A DNA stretch of 64,000 nt from Caulobacter sp. RHG1 (GTDB lineage Bacteria; Pseudomonadota; Alphaproteobacteria; Caulobacterales; Caulobacteraceae), in assembly GCF_013181195.1 (NCBI RefSeq), contig NZ_SMZP01000008.1, positions 186,001 to 250,000 of the forward strand. The letters are read 5' to 3'. The notes under the pieces are model-generated. The model had not been told where the DNA came from. It saw nothing but the letters and a program-made list of their open reading frames with translations, and did no database searches. Below, piece by piece: positions 50,091 through 59,600 of the stretch. The translations under genes and the position numbers were made by a program. Position 1 is the stretch's first letter, and each line of letters opens with the position of its first letter.

Positions 50091-51631
50091 TCGGTCTCGA
50101 CGAACACGAAGTCGGTCTGGCCTTCGCGGATCGTCAGGGTGCGCCGGTCGCCGGCCTTTCCGGGCGTGAACGGGAAGGTCGGGCTGGGGGCCATGGCTAC
50201 GAAGATCGGCGCCCCGTCCGCGCCGGCGCGCGAGGCCACCGGCGTCGTCCAGGCGTCGAAGGCGAACACGGTCTGGCCGGCCGCCTGTTCGACCTTCAGG
50301 CCGCCCAGGATGGCGTTGCGATAGCGTGGGGCCAGGGCGGCGACCGCCGCGGCGTCGGCGGGATAGCGCACCGCCTGGCGCGAGGTCTCGCGGCGCTGGC
50401 GGTCGGTCGCGGCCGCGGCGGCGACCATGCCGTCGGCCAGCGGCCGGCCGTCGAACAGCACCTCCAGCAGCTTGCGCGGCAAGGCCTCCATCAGCACATT
50501 GCCGGTGCTGGCGTTCATCAGGATCACCACCCCGACGCCGTGCTCGGGCAGCCAGATGGTGTCGCCCCGGAAGCCGTACAGCCGCCCGCCGTGATAGCGC
50601 ACGGTCACGCCGCTGGCCGTCGTGGTGTCCAGCCCCATGCCGTACCAGGAGGCCGCGCCGGTGCTGACCTGGGCGTCCGAACGGGCCTTCAGCGCCGCGC
50701 TGGAGATGTAGCGCGTTCCGTCCGGCAGCAGGCCGTCGGCCAGCTCCATGCGGACATAGGCCAGCAGGTCGTTGACGCTGCTCCAGGCCCCGCCCGTCGG
50801 CCGCACCGCATGCATCTGGCGATTGCGGGCCGGATCGACCTCGGCGAGCTCGCCCAGCGGGTTCACCCCGTAGGCGCGGGCGTAGTTGCCCTGCATGGCG
50901 CGGTCGAAGTCGAAGGTCGAGCGGGTCATGCCCAGCGGACCGAACACCCGCTCGGCCATCGCCCGGTCATAGGCCCAGCCCAGCGCCAGCTCGGGATGGG
51001 CGACATGGCCGCCGACAAAGCCGCCGGCCGCGGCGATCGGGTTGGAATAGGAATAGCTGGAGCCGAACGGGCGCGCCGAGCTCATCCGGCTCAGAGTGTC
51101 GAACGCCAAGGTCTCGGGCGCGTCCGGCGGCGCGAACTCCCAGTCCAGATTGCGGTACGGCAGGCCGGTGCAGGCGCAGAGCAGGTGCTTGACCCGGACC
51201 TTGCCCGTGGTCTCGGCGTCGGCCAGGCGGAAAGCCGGCATCAGGTCGGCGACCGGGGTCTCCCAGTCCAGCCGCCCCTCGTCGACCAGCTTGGCCAGCA
51301 TCAGCGTGGTCAGCGGCTTGGTGTTGGAGGCCACCAGATAGAGCGTGTCGGCGTCCGCCGCCTCAGGACGCCCCTGCTCGCGCACGCCGAACCCGCCGGC
51401 GAACAGGGTCTGGCCGTCCTGCACGATCCCCAGCGAGACGCCGGGCACGCCCAGGGCCTGGCGCGAGGTCTCGACGAAGTCGGTCAGGGCCTTCAGCCTG
51501 GCCGCATCCAGCCTGTGCGCCTTGCGGCCGGCGAAGCTCTCGGGGGCCTGGGCGACGGCGGGGGCGGCCAGCCCCATGAACAGGCAGCCGGCGATCACGG
51601 CCCACAGCCCTCGAACCCGCATCGCGCCCAT
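50087..51631 (-). CDS. Beta-lactamase-related serine hydrolase (class C/esterase family)
   Basis: The product has 514 residues. The signal peptide spans 1-~27 (ending AAPAVAQA). The penicillin-binding fold has nucleophile Ser102-Asn-Thr-Lys105 in VASNTKPLTTLM, Tyr195-Ser-Asn in YSYSNP and HGG in RYHGGRLYGFRGDTIWLPE. The C-terminal ~120 residues form an extra lipocalin-like domain. Such proteins are usually D-aminopeptidases or esterases, not lactamases. Its TAG overlaps the bla TAG within CTAG. An alternative start 9 nt later (MRVRG) is also plausible. Confidence 0.88.
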   Translation of the reverse strand: MGAMRVRGLWAVIAGCLFMGLAAPAVAQAPESFAGRKAHRLDAARLKALTDFVETSRQALGVPGVSLGIVQDGQTLFAGGFGVREQGRPEAADADTLYLVASNTKPLTTLMLAKLVDEGRLDWETPVADLMPAFRLADAETTGKVRVKHLLCACTGLPYRNLDWEFAPPDAPETLAFDTLSRMSSARPFGSSYSYSNPIAAAGGFVGGHVAHPELALGWAYDRAMAERVFGPLGMTRSTFDFDRAMQGNYARAYGVNPLGELAEVDPARNRQMHAVRPTGGAWSSVNDLLAYVRMELADGLLPDGTRYISSAALKARSDAQVSTGAASWYGMGLDTTTASGVTVRYHGGRLYGFRGDTIWLPEHGVGVVILMNASTGNVLMEALPRKLLEVLFDGRPLADGMVAAAAATDRQRRETSRQAVRYPADAAAVAALAPRYRNAILGGLKVEQAAGQTVFAFDAWTTPVASRAGADGAPIFVAMAPSPTFPFTPGKAGDRRTLTIREGQTDFVFVETD

Positions 51632-51713
51632 CCCCGAACCCAAGACGGGTTCGCGAGTCGCACGGACGGCAGAAGCGCGCAAGCCGTCGCGTAACGAAGA
51701 TCTCCGAGACGCT

Positions 51714-52709
51714 TCAGAGCGGCGGCGGACCGTTTCGCCACTGCGGCCAGTCGGCGACGATGCGGTCGACGACCCGCGACCCCACCGCGCCGATATTGGC
51801 GACGGTCTCGGCGAAGCCGCCCGCCGTCTGGCCCGGCGCCGGGTCAAGGTGCTGCAGGGTCGTCTCCCCCGGCGCGCCCTGGTCGAAATTGACCGCGCCG
51901 CGCAGGCTGAGGATCCGCCCGGTCCCCCACTGGCGCTGGATCACCAGGGCCAGGGCGGCGGCCTCCATCTCGGTGATGACATAGTCATCGGCGCCGTAGA
52001 GCTTGGCGATGTGCTGGGCCTCCTTCGACAGGCCCGGGCCGTGGAAGAACGTATCCCCGGTCATGTGCGTGCCGACCGAGACCGAAGGCGCCGCCCGCGC
52101 CCGCGGGTCGGCGTAGCGCAGACGGTAGCGGCGGGCGTCGTCGCTGTCTTGCAGCTGAACGTCCTTCGACAGGCGAACCGCCCAGCCCACCAGGGTCGGG
52201 TCCAGCGGGAAGCGGCGATAGGTCTCGTAGCCGGCTCGCGGCATGAAGGTCGGCGCGCCGGGCGTGTTCTCCGCCGGCGCCCAGCGATGGCCCAGGTCGT
52301 AGTCGACCAGCCAGGTTCCCCATGAGACGTCGCCGATCGTGCCGCGCGACGGCGGGGTCCCGCCAACGCCGCTGAGGATGAAATAGGCCTGGGAGAAGTC
52401 GTAGGCCGGGTCCAGCAGAATGGCCTGCATCGAGGCCGAGGCATTGACCTTGCCCATGCCCAGGGTCGAGCCGCAGACGCCCTCGGGATTGCAGAAGACC
52501 GGCTTCAGGGCGCCCCGCACGGTCCGGGGCTCGCTCTGACGCCAGTAGCGTTCGTACCAGGGCTGGAACTCGCCGGCCCGGTCGCCGGTGTTCTCGCCGA
52601 TCTCGAACATGGCGGCGACGAAGACCTTCACCTTGATCGGGCCTGGGGCTTGCGCCTGGGCGCCGCCGGCGAAGGCGAGCGCGACGAGAAGGACGGCCAG
52701 CAGTCTCAC
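51714..52709 (-). CDS. Purine nucleoside permease (NUP) family protein
   Basis: The product has 331 residues from a GTG at 52709 preceded by GGAGAC. The signal peptide is MRLLAVLLVALAFAGGAQA. Then IKVKVFVAAMFEIGENTGDRAGEFQPWYERYW, CNPEGVCGSTLGMGKVNASASMQAILLDPAYDFSQAYFILSGVGGTPPSRGTIGDVSWGTWLVDYDLGHR, and SVGTHMTGDTFFHG...DDYVITEMEAAALAL. This is the PF06516 NUP family, first described as yeast nucleoside permease, though the bacterial protein looks like a secreted phosphorylase-like fold. Role: probable purine nucleoside handling in the periplasm. Confidence 0.85.
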   Translation of the reverse strand: MRLLAVLLVALAFAGGAQAQAPGPIKVKVFVAAMFEIGENTGDRAGEFQPWYERYWRQSEPRTVRGALKPVFCNPEGVCGSTLGMGKVNASASMQAILLDPAYDFSQAYFILSGVGGTPPSRGTIGDVSWGTWLVDYDLGHRWAPAENTPGAPTFMPRAGYETYRRFPLDPTLVGWAVRLSKDVQLQDSDDARRYRLRYADPRARAAPSVSVGTHMTGDTFFHGPGLSKEAQHIAKLYGADDYVITEMEAAALALVIQRQWGTGRILSLRGAVNFDQGAPGETTLQHLDPAPGQTAGGFAETVANIGAVGSRVVDRIVADWPQWRNGPPPL

Positions 52710-52845
52710 AGCGTCTCCAGGTTCGGATGGTCCTGGCGAACGACTAGGACCTGGCCGGCGCGCCGCCAACCACAAGCGCCGCCATCCCGGCCGAAAGCCG
52801 AAGACTGCGTGCGACTTGGCCAGGTCGCGCCCGTCGGCGCCCATA

Positions 52846-52880
52846 AGAAAAACCCCGCCTCCCTTTCGGAAGGCGGGGTT
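52846..52880 (-). terminator. Rho-independent terminator of carB
   Basis: Minus-strand AACCCCGCCT / AGGCGGGGTT stem followed by TTTTTCTT, 9 nt after the carB stop. Confidence 0.9.
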
Positions 52881-52889
52881 TGGTCAGGC

Positions 52890-55800
52890 TCAGTAGCTCT
52901 GCAGCGGCCGGACGTCCAAGGCCTCGTCCGGCGCGCCGGCGATGGCCTGGGCGGCGGCCAGGGCCCCCGCGGACGTCGTGTAGTAAGGCACCTTCATCAT
53001 CAGCGCCGTGCGGCGGATGTCGAAGCTGTCCTCCAGGGCCTGCTTGCCCTCGGTGGTGTTGAACACCAGCTGGACGCCGCCGTTCTTCATCACGTCGACG
53101 ATGTTCGGACGGCCTTCCAGGACCTTCTTGACGTGGTCGACCTGGACGCCCTGCGTGGCCAGATAGGCCCGGGTGCCCTCGGTCGACAGCACCGTGAAGC
53201 CAGCCTGTTGCAGCAGCTTCACCGGCTCGACGATCCAGGGCTTGTCGCTTTCCTTGACCGAGACGAACGCCGTGCCCTTGCGCGGCAGCTTCACGCCGCC
53301 GCCCAGCTGGCTCTTGGCGAAGGCGCGGGCGAAGGCCGGGGCCATGCTCGTTTCGCCGTCACGCTTCCAGTCCAGGCCCATGACCTCGCCGGTCGAGCGC
53401 ATTTCCGGGCCCAGCACCGTGTCGACGCCGGCGAAGCGGGCGAACGGGAAGACCGCTTCCTTGACCGCGATGTGGTCGTAGGGCTTGTCGACCAGGCCAA
53501 AGCCGGCCAGGGGCTCGCCGGCCATGACCTTGGCGGCGATGGCGGCGACGGGCTGACCAATCGTCTTGGCCACGAACGGCACGGTGCGCGAGGCGCGCGG
53601 GTTCACTTCCAGCACATAGATGCGCGGGGCGTCCGAGTGCGGTTCCTCGATGGCGAACTGCACGTTCATCAGGCCGCGCACGTTCAGGGCCAGAGCCATC
53701 TGCACCGTCTGGCGCTTCAGCTCCTCGATGGTCTCGGCCTTCAGCGAGAAGGGCGGCATCGAGCAGGCCGAGTCGCCCGAGTGGACGCCGGCTTCCTCGA
53801 TGTGCTCCAGCACGCCGGCCACGAACACGTCCTTGCCGTCGCACAGGGCGTCGACGTCCACTTCCGTGGCGCGGCTCAGATAGTGGTCCAGCAGGATCGG
53901 GTGCTCGATCGAGATGTCGCCAGCGTTGGCGATGTAGCGCTCGAGGTGATCGTGGTCGCGGATGATCTCCATGCCGCGGCCGCCCAGCACGTAGGACGGA
54001 CGCATCACGAACGGGAAGCCGATCTTGTCGCCTTCGGCGCGGGCTTCATCCCAGGTGCGGGCGATGGCGTTTTCCGGCTGGGCGATGTCCAGGCCGTTCA
54101 GCAGTTGCTGGAAGCGCTCGCGGTCCTCGGCCAGGTCGATGGCGTCGGGGCTGGTGCCCAGGATCGGGATGCCGGCCTCTTCCAGCGCATGGGCCAGCTT
54201 CAGCGGGGTCTGGCCGCCGAACTGGACGATGACGCCGGCCAGCTCGCCGCTGCGCATCTCGACATGCAGCAGTTCCAGCACGTCCTCGGCCGTCAGCGGC
54301 TCGAAGTACAGGCGGTCGGAGGTGTCGTAGTCGGTCGAGACGGTCTCGGGGTTGCAGTTGACCATGATCGACTCGATGCCGATCTGGTCCAGCGCGAAGG
54401 CGGCGTGGCAGCAGCAATAGTCGAACTCGATGCCCTGGCCGATCCGGTTGGGACCACCGCCCAGGATCACGGCCTTCTTGCGGTTCGAGGGCTCGCTCTC
54501 GCACTCGGGGATCTGGCCAAGCGCGCCCGTCTCGTAGGTCGAATACATGTAGGGCGTCGAGGCCAGGAACTCGCCGGCGCAGCTGTCGATGCGCTTGAAG
54601 ACCGGGCGGACGTGCAGCTCCTGGCGCAGGCTGCGCACGGCGCTCTCGGTCGAGCCGACCAGCTTGGCCAGGCGGGCGTCGGAGAAGCCTTGGGCCTTCA
54701 GGGCGCGGAAACCCTGAGCATCCGTGGGCAGGCCGCCGGCCTTCACCCAGCCTTCCTGGCGGACCAGCTCGGCGATCTGGCGCAGGAACCAAGGCTCATA
54801 CGAACAGGCGGCGTTGACCTCTTCCACGGTCAGGCCGTGGCGGAAGGCCTGGGCGATGACGCGCAGGCGGTCGGGGGTCGGGGTGCCCAGGGCGCGCACG
54901 ACGGCGGCCTTGCCGGTGTCGGGATCATCGGCGCCGACGATTTCCACCTCGTCGAAGCCGGCCAGGCCCGTCTCCAGGCCGCGCAGGGCCTTCTGGACGC
55001 TTTCCTTGAAGGTGCGGCCGATGGCCATCACTTCGCCGACCGACTTCATGGCCGTGGTCAGCAGCGGCTCCGAACCCGGATACTTCTCGAACGCGAAGCG
55101 CGGGATTTTGGTGACGACGTAGTCGATGCTGGGTTCGAACGAGGCCGGGGTCGCGCCGCCGGTGATGTCGTTCTTCAGCTCGTCGAGCGTGTAGCCGACG
55201 GCCAGGCGGGCGGCGACCTTGGCGATCGGGAAGCCGGTGGCCTTCGAGGCCAGGGCGGAGCTGCGCGACACGCGCGGGTTCATCTCGATGACGACCATGC
55301 GGCCGTCGGCCGGGTTGACGGCGAACTGGACGTTCGAGCCGCCGGTCTCGACGCCGATCTCGCGCAGCACGGCGATCGAGGCCGCGCGCATCCACTGGTA
55401 TTCCTTGTCCGTCAGGGTCAGGGCCGGGGCGACGGTGATCGAGTCGCCGGTGTGGACGCCCATCGGGTCGATGTTCTCGATTGAGCAGATGATGATGCAG
55501 TTGTCCGCCGTGTCGCGGACCACTTCCATCTCGTACTCTTTCCAGCCGAGGACGCTTTCCTCGATCAGGACTTCCGTGGTCGGCGACAGGTCGAGACCGC
55601 GTTCGACGATCTCCTCGAATTCCTCGAGGTTATAGGCGATGCCGCCACCGGTGCCGGCCAGGGTGAAGCTGGGGCGGATGATCGCCGGCAGGCCGACGAA
55701 GGCCAGGCCTTCGCGGGCCTCGTCCATGTTGTGGGCGGCCTTGGACTTGGGGCTTTCCAGACCCAGCTTGTCCATGGCGTCGCGGAACTTCTGGCGGTCC

Positions 55801-56180
55801 TCGGCCTTGTCGATGACCTCGGCCTTGGCGCCGATCATCTCGACGCCGAACTTCTTCAGCACGCCCTGCTCTTCGAGCGCGAGTGCGGTGTTCAGCGCGG
55901 TCTGGCCGCCCATGGTCGGGAGCAGCGCGTCGGGGCGCTCCTTCTCGATGATCTTGGCGACCATCTCCGGGGTGATCGGCTCGATATAGGTCGCGTCCGC
56001 CACGTCCGGATCGGTCATGATCGTGGCCGGGTTCGAATTGACCAGGATGATGCGGTAGCCCTCAGCGCGCAGAGCCTTGCAGGCCTGGACGCCCGAGTAG
56101 TCGAACTCACAGGCTTGACCGATGACGATGGGCCCAGCGCCGATGATCAGGATCGAGGAGAGATCGGTACGTTTGGGCAT
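52890..56180 (-). CDS. carB: Carbamoyl-phosphate synthase large subunit
   Basis: The product has 1096 residues: MPKRTDLSSILIIGAGPIVIGQACEFDYSGVQACKALR; first ATP-grasp half with GLPAIIRPSFTLAGTGGGIAYN; oligomerisation region with FLRQIAELV; second half with ILGGGPNRIGQGIEFDYCCCHAAF and PFVMRPSYVLGGRGMEII; C-terminal MGS allosteric domain from about 960 (FVSVKESDKPWIVEPVKLLQQAGFTVLSTEGT). It makes carbamoyl phosphate for arginine and pyrimidines with CarA, which is not in the window. The start at 56180 is set by family; an 11-residue extension exists. Confidence 0.97.
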   Translation of the reverse strand: MPKRTDLSSILIIGAGPIVIGQACEFDYSGVQACKALRAEGYRIILVNSNPATIMTDPDVADATYIEPITPEMVAKIIEKERPDALLPTMGGQTALNTALALEEQGVLKKFGVEMIGAKAEVIDKAEDRQKFRDAMDKLGLESPKSKAAHNMDEAREGLAFVGLPAIIRPSFTLAGTGGGIAYNLEEFEEIVERGLDLSPTTEVLIEESVLGWKEYEMEVVRDTADNCIIICSIENIDPMGVHTGDSITVAPALTLTDKEYQWMRAASIAVLREIGVETGGSNVQFAVNPADGRMVVIEMNPRVSRSSALASKATGFPIAKVAARLAVGYTLDELKNDITGGATPASFEPSIDYVVTKIPRFAFEKYPGSEPLLTTAMKSVGEVMAIGRTFKESVQKALRGLETGLAGFDEVEIVGADDPDTGKAAVVRALGTPTPDRLRVIAQAFRHGLTVEEVNAACSYEPWFLRQIAELVRQEGWVKAGGLPTDAQGFRALKAQGFSDARLAKLVGSTESAVRSLRQELHVRPVFKRIDSCAGEFLASTPYMYSTYETGALGQIPECESEPSNRKKAVILGGGPNRIGQGIEFDYCCCHAAFALDQIGIESIMVNCNPETVSTDYDTSDRLYFEPLTAEDVLELLHVEMRSGELAGVIVQFGGQTPLKLAHALEEAGIPILGTSPDAIDLAEDRERFQQLLNGLDIAQPENAIARTWDEARAEGDKIGFPFVMRPSYVLGGRGMEIIRDHDHLERYIANAGDISIEHPILLDHYLSRATEVDVDALCDGKDVFVAGVLEHIEEAGVHSGDSACSMPPFSLKAETIEELKRQTVQMALALNVRGLMNVQFAIEEPHSDAPRIYVLEVNPRASRTVPFVAKTIGQPVAAIAAKVMAGEPLAGFGLVDKPYDHIAVKEAVFPFARFAGVDTVLGPEMRSTGEVMGLDWKRDGETSMAPAFARAFAKSQLGGGVKLPRKGTAFVSVKESDKPWIVEPVKLLQQAGFTVLSTEGTRAYLATQGVQVDHVKKVLEGRPNIVDVMKNGGVQLVFNTTEGKQALEDSFDIRRTALMMKVPYYTTSAGALAAAQAIAGAPDEALDVRPLQSY

Positions 56181-56357
56181 GGCTAACTCGCGCAAAGACA
56201 CGGTCGCGCACATCCGCGCGCCCGCTGTCGACCATCTTGCAGGTTAAGTCGCCCGTGTAGAGACGGAGTCGGTTTTCCGCAACCCCGCATCTTATGAAGG
56301 GGTTAACGGGGCCTTCCGGCGAGCGGCGTTCGCCGTGACGCGCCGCTTCAGCAAAAG

Positions 56358-56366
56358 TTATCCACA
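56358..56366 (+). promoter_or_regulatory. Perfect consensus DnaA box
   Basis: TTATCCACA, followed by G. It is alone, about 180 nt upstream of carB, so it is not an origin. It could be a DnaA-regulated promoter or a chance occurrence. Confidence 0.5.
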
Positions 56367-56543
56367 GAAAAGTCCACTACCCGACACAACGCCTTGAGCC
56401 TGGTCAAGGCGGCCCCAGACGGACGCCTCCTCAGCAAGTGTTAACGACCTAAAACGCTGGAATTCTTCGAATACAAAGGTTTGCACGCCTCATATCGGGG
56501 TCGTTAAGACACCTTAACCGAGGGAAACGTCCGCCCCCCAATC

Positions 56544-56575
56544 ACCCTGCGACTCCTGCGTCAAAGACGCAGGGT
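56544..56575 (+). promoter_or_regulatory. Leader hairpin with two competing 5' arms
   Basis: CCTGCGTC-AAA-GACGCAGG (56555-56573) forms an 8-bp stem. ACCCTGCG (56544-56551) can instead pair with CGCAGGGT (56568-56575). The two pairings are mutually exclusive. It lies ~70 nt upstream of the S-layer-like ATG. Confidence 0.55.
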
Positions 56576-56645
56576 TCACACCCTCCGGTCGCTGGCTATG
56601 AACGCTGCGGGGGGCTGCTGGTCCCGGGCTTAGAGGCGGGACGAG

Positions 56646-59600
56646 ATGGCTTATACCTACGAGCAGCTGACCAAGGCCTATGCGGCCGTGCATGGCGGCA
56701 TCGCCCCGACCGGAGACGCCGCGACCCGTCTGCTGCAGCTGACCGACGCCGCGTTCAGCGACGCCGACCGGCTGAACTACATCCTCAACAGCGCCGACGA
56801 CAGCACCGCCGTGGCCGTGCTGACCTACCAGTTCTTCACCGGCAAGAGCCCCAAGGCCGACGGCATCGCCTGGCTGCTGAACTCGGCCGACAACGCGACC
56901 GACCTCAACGACGCCGCCTTCGCCGAGTTCAATCTCGAGCACCGGTTCATGAACTTCGCCGCCAGCCTGGCCATGTCGGGCGACGGCAAGGCCGCGTTCG
57001 ACGCCCAGTACGGGTCGCTGACCTATGCCGGCTATGTCGCCTCGATCTACAACAGCATCATCGGCACGGCTCAGGCCCGCGCGGCGGGTCTCGACCCCGA
57101 CAAGATCATCCAGGACATCATCGGCCGCCAGGACCTGATCCTGGCCTCGGCCCGCGCCGCCGGCATGATCGGCCCCAACGCCACCGCCGCCGAGATCGAC
57201 CTGGCCCTGAAGACCGCCACCGCCGCCTATCTCCTGGCGGAAGGCATCAAAGCCGACATCGGCATCTACGCCGCGGCCACCAACAACTTCATGCTGGGCC
57301 TGGCCAAGGGCGACGCCGTCTACAACACCGACATCACCCAGACCTATGCGGCCAACACCAACGGCGGCTCCAGCGGCACGGGCAAGGCCGTCGACAACCC
57401 GCCGCCGGTCCAGAGCCTGCCTGGCGCGCCGCCGCTTCCGCCTGCGCCGCCGACGCCCGAGCCGGAACCTGAACTGCCCGCCCCGCCCCCGCCGCCGTCC
57501 CACCAGAGCTTCACCCTCACCACGGGCGCGGACAAGTTCACCGGCGGGGTCGGTAACGACACCTTCACCGGCACGCATCTGACCTTCAACGACAGCGACG
57601 TCCTGGACGGCGGCGCGGGGAACGACACCCTGACGCTCACGGCCACAGGCTTCATCGGCAACGCGTACGCGCCCAACGCCACCACCACCGGGATCGAAAC
57701 CCTGGTCGTGACGTCCGACGGCGGCGTGAACTTCTACACCCCGGACCTGGTCGGCCTGACCAAGCTGACGGCGACCGCCGGCAAGGGCACGAGCAACATC
57801 ACCTCGAATTCGGCCGTCGAGACCAGCCTGACGGTCACGGGGCAGGCGGACCAGACCATCGGCGTCTACGGCGGTTCGGACGTCAAGGTGGCCAGCACGG
57901 GCGCGACGACGGGCACGATCACGGTGGGCACGACCGCCAACTGGGCCGGCGAGATCACCGGCGACGTCGTCGTCACCCGCGAACTGACCGGCAACAGCGC
58001 CGGCGGCGCCATCACCGTCACCGGCGGCAAGACCGTCAGCGTCACCCAGACCGCGGCGACCACCTACAACTCGGTCCAGACCAACGGCGCCGTCACCGTC
58101 AATGGCTCGGCTCTGACAAAACAGGTCACGATCAAGGCCACCGCGGCGTTCACGGATGGCCAGGCCGAACTGACGGCCAACACCGTCGCGATCAACGACG
58201 CGGCGGCGGCCGACAAGGTCGGCACGATCACCAAGGCGACGATCGACGGCTACACGACCGCCACCCTCAAGGCCAATGCGCTGTCCACGCTAAGCCTGGC
58301 GCACGGGTCCGGCAACATCACGATCGACAACGCCAGCGCCCTGGCGTCGGGCGACAAGACCACGACCCTGAACCTGGCGCTGAACGGCGTGACCGGCGGC
58401 GTGCTGGACGACGCCGACGTCTACACCACCCTGAACCTCACGACGGGCGCGACGGCCTCGACCCTGGCCAACATCACCGACACCGCGCTGACGACCCTGA
58501 ATATCGCCGGCGACAGCGCCCTGACCCTGACCAGCACCGCTGGCATGACCGGCCTGACGACGGTGGTGATCAGCGGCGCGGCCGGGCTGACGGCCACGCT
58601 AGGCAACCTCAAGCTGACCTCGGTAGACGCCTCGAAAACGAGCGGAAACAACACCGTTACGATAACTGGGACCAGGACGGACTTCACCGGAGGCTCCGGC
58701 TCCGATTTCGTTACCTTCAGCTCGGCAGGCCTCGGCAAGACCATCGCGCTGGGCGACGGCGACGACATGGTGACCTTCGCCGCGGGCACCTCCAACTTCA
58801 CCAGCACGATCACCGGCGGCGACGGCATAGACACCCTGAAGATGGCGGCCGCCACCGCCTTCACGATCAGCCAGCAGGGATCGACATTCGCGACCAAGGT
58901 CACCGGCTTCGAGCGCCTGCACCTGACGTCATCGGGCGGCAACAAGACGATCGACCTGGCCAATCTCGGCACGCAGCAATGGCTGACCACCGACGGCTCC
59001 AACGGCTCCTTCCACAACATGACCAGCGGCGGCACGCTGGAACTGACCAGGGCCAGCATAAGCTTCGACGTGTCCAACAACGCCTTCAGCGCGGGCGTCA
59101 ACGACACGATGAACCTCAGGCTCGTCAACGGCACGGGCGCGACCGTGGCCTATGCCTCGAGCGGGATCACCGCCACGGGCGTCGAGACCTTCAACATCAC
59201 CAGCATCGATACGCGCGACGCGCCGTCGGGGACCTTCAACAATACGGTGAAGCTGAACGGCAGCAGCCTGAAGACCGTCACCGTCAGCGGCGACGCCGGC
59301 CTGACCCTGACGGCGGCCAGCACGGCCCTGACCGGCCTCGACGCCAGCGGGCTCACCCTGGGCGGCTTCGCCTGGACCTCGGGCGCCCTGACCGCCGCCG
59401 CTACGGTCAAGGGCTCGGCCACCGGGACCAACACCATCGACCTCAGCGCGGCGACGGGCGGCGCCGTCACCTATACCGGCGGGACCGGCGACGACGTGAT
59501 CACCGGCGCCAACGGCAAGAACAATATCGTCAGCCTGGGCGCGGGGAACAACAGCTACACCGGCGGCTCGGGTAACGAGACCATCACCGTCGGCGCGGGC

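Larger units (their letters stand above)
56181..56645. promoter_or_regulatory. 465-bp divergent region between carB and the S-layer-like gene
   Basis: Holds promoters for both genes. Visible: a perfect DnaA box (56358-56366), several TTAAC words, an AT-richer block 56440-56520 in which the RTX gene promoter probably lies, and a hairpin leader (56544-56575). No ORF supported. Confidence 0.6.

Noticed and set aside
56504..56517. TTAA-N6-TTAA resembling a CtrA box upstream of the S-layer-like gene
   Set aside because: The spacing is six, not the required seven, bases. Kept out of the feature list; only a binding test would revive it.
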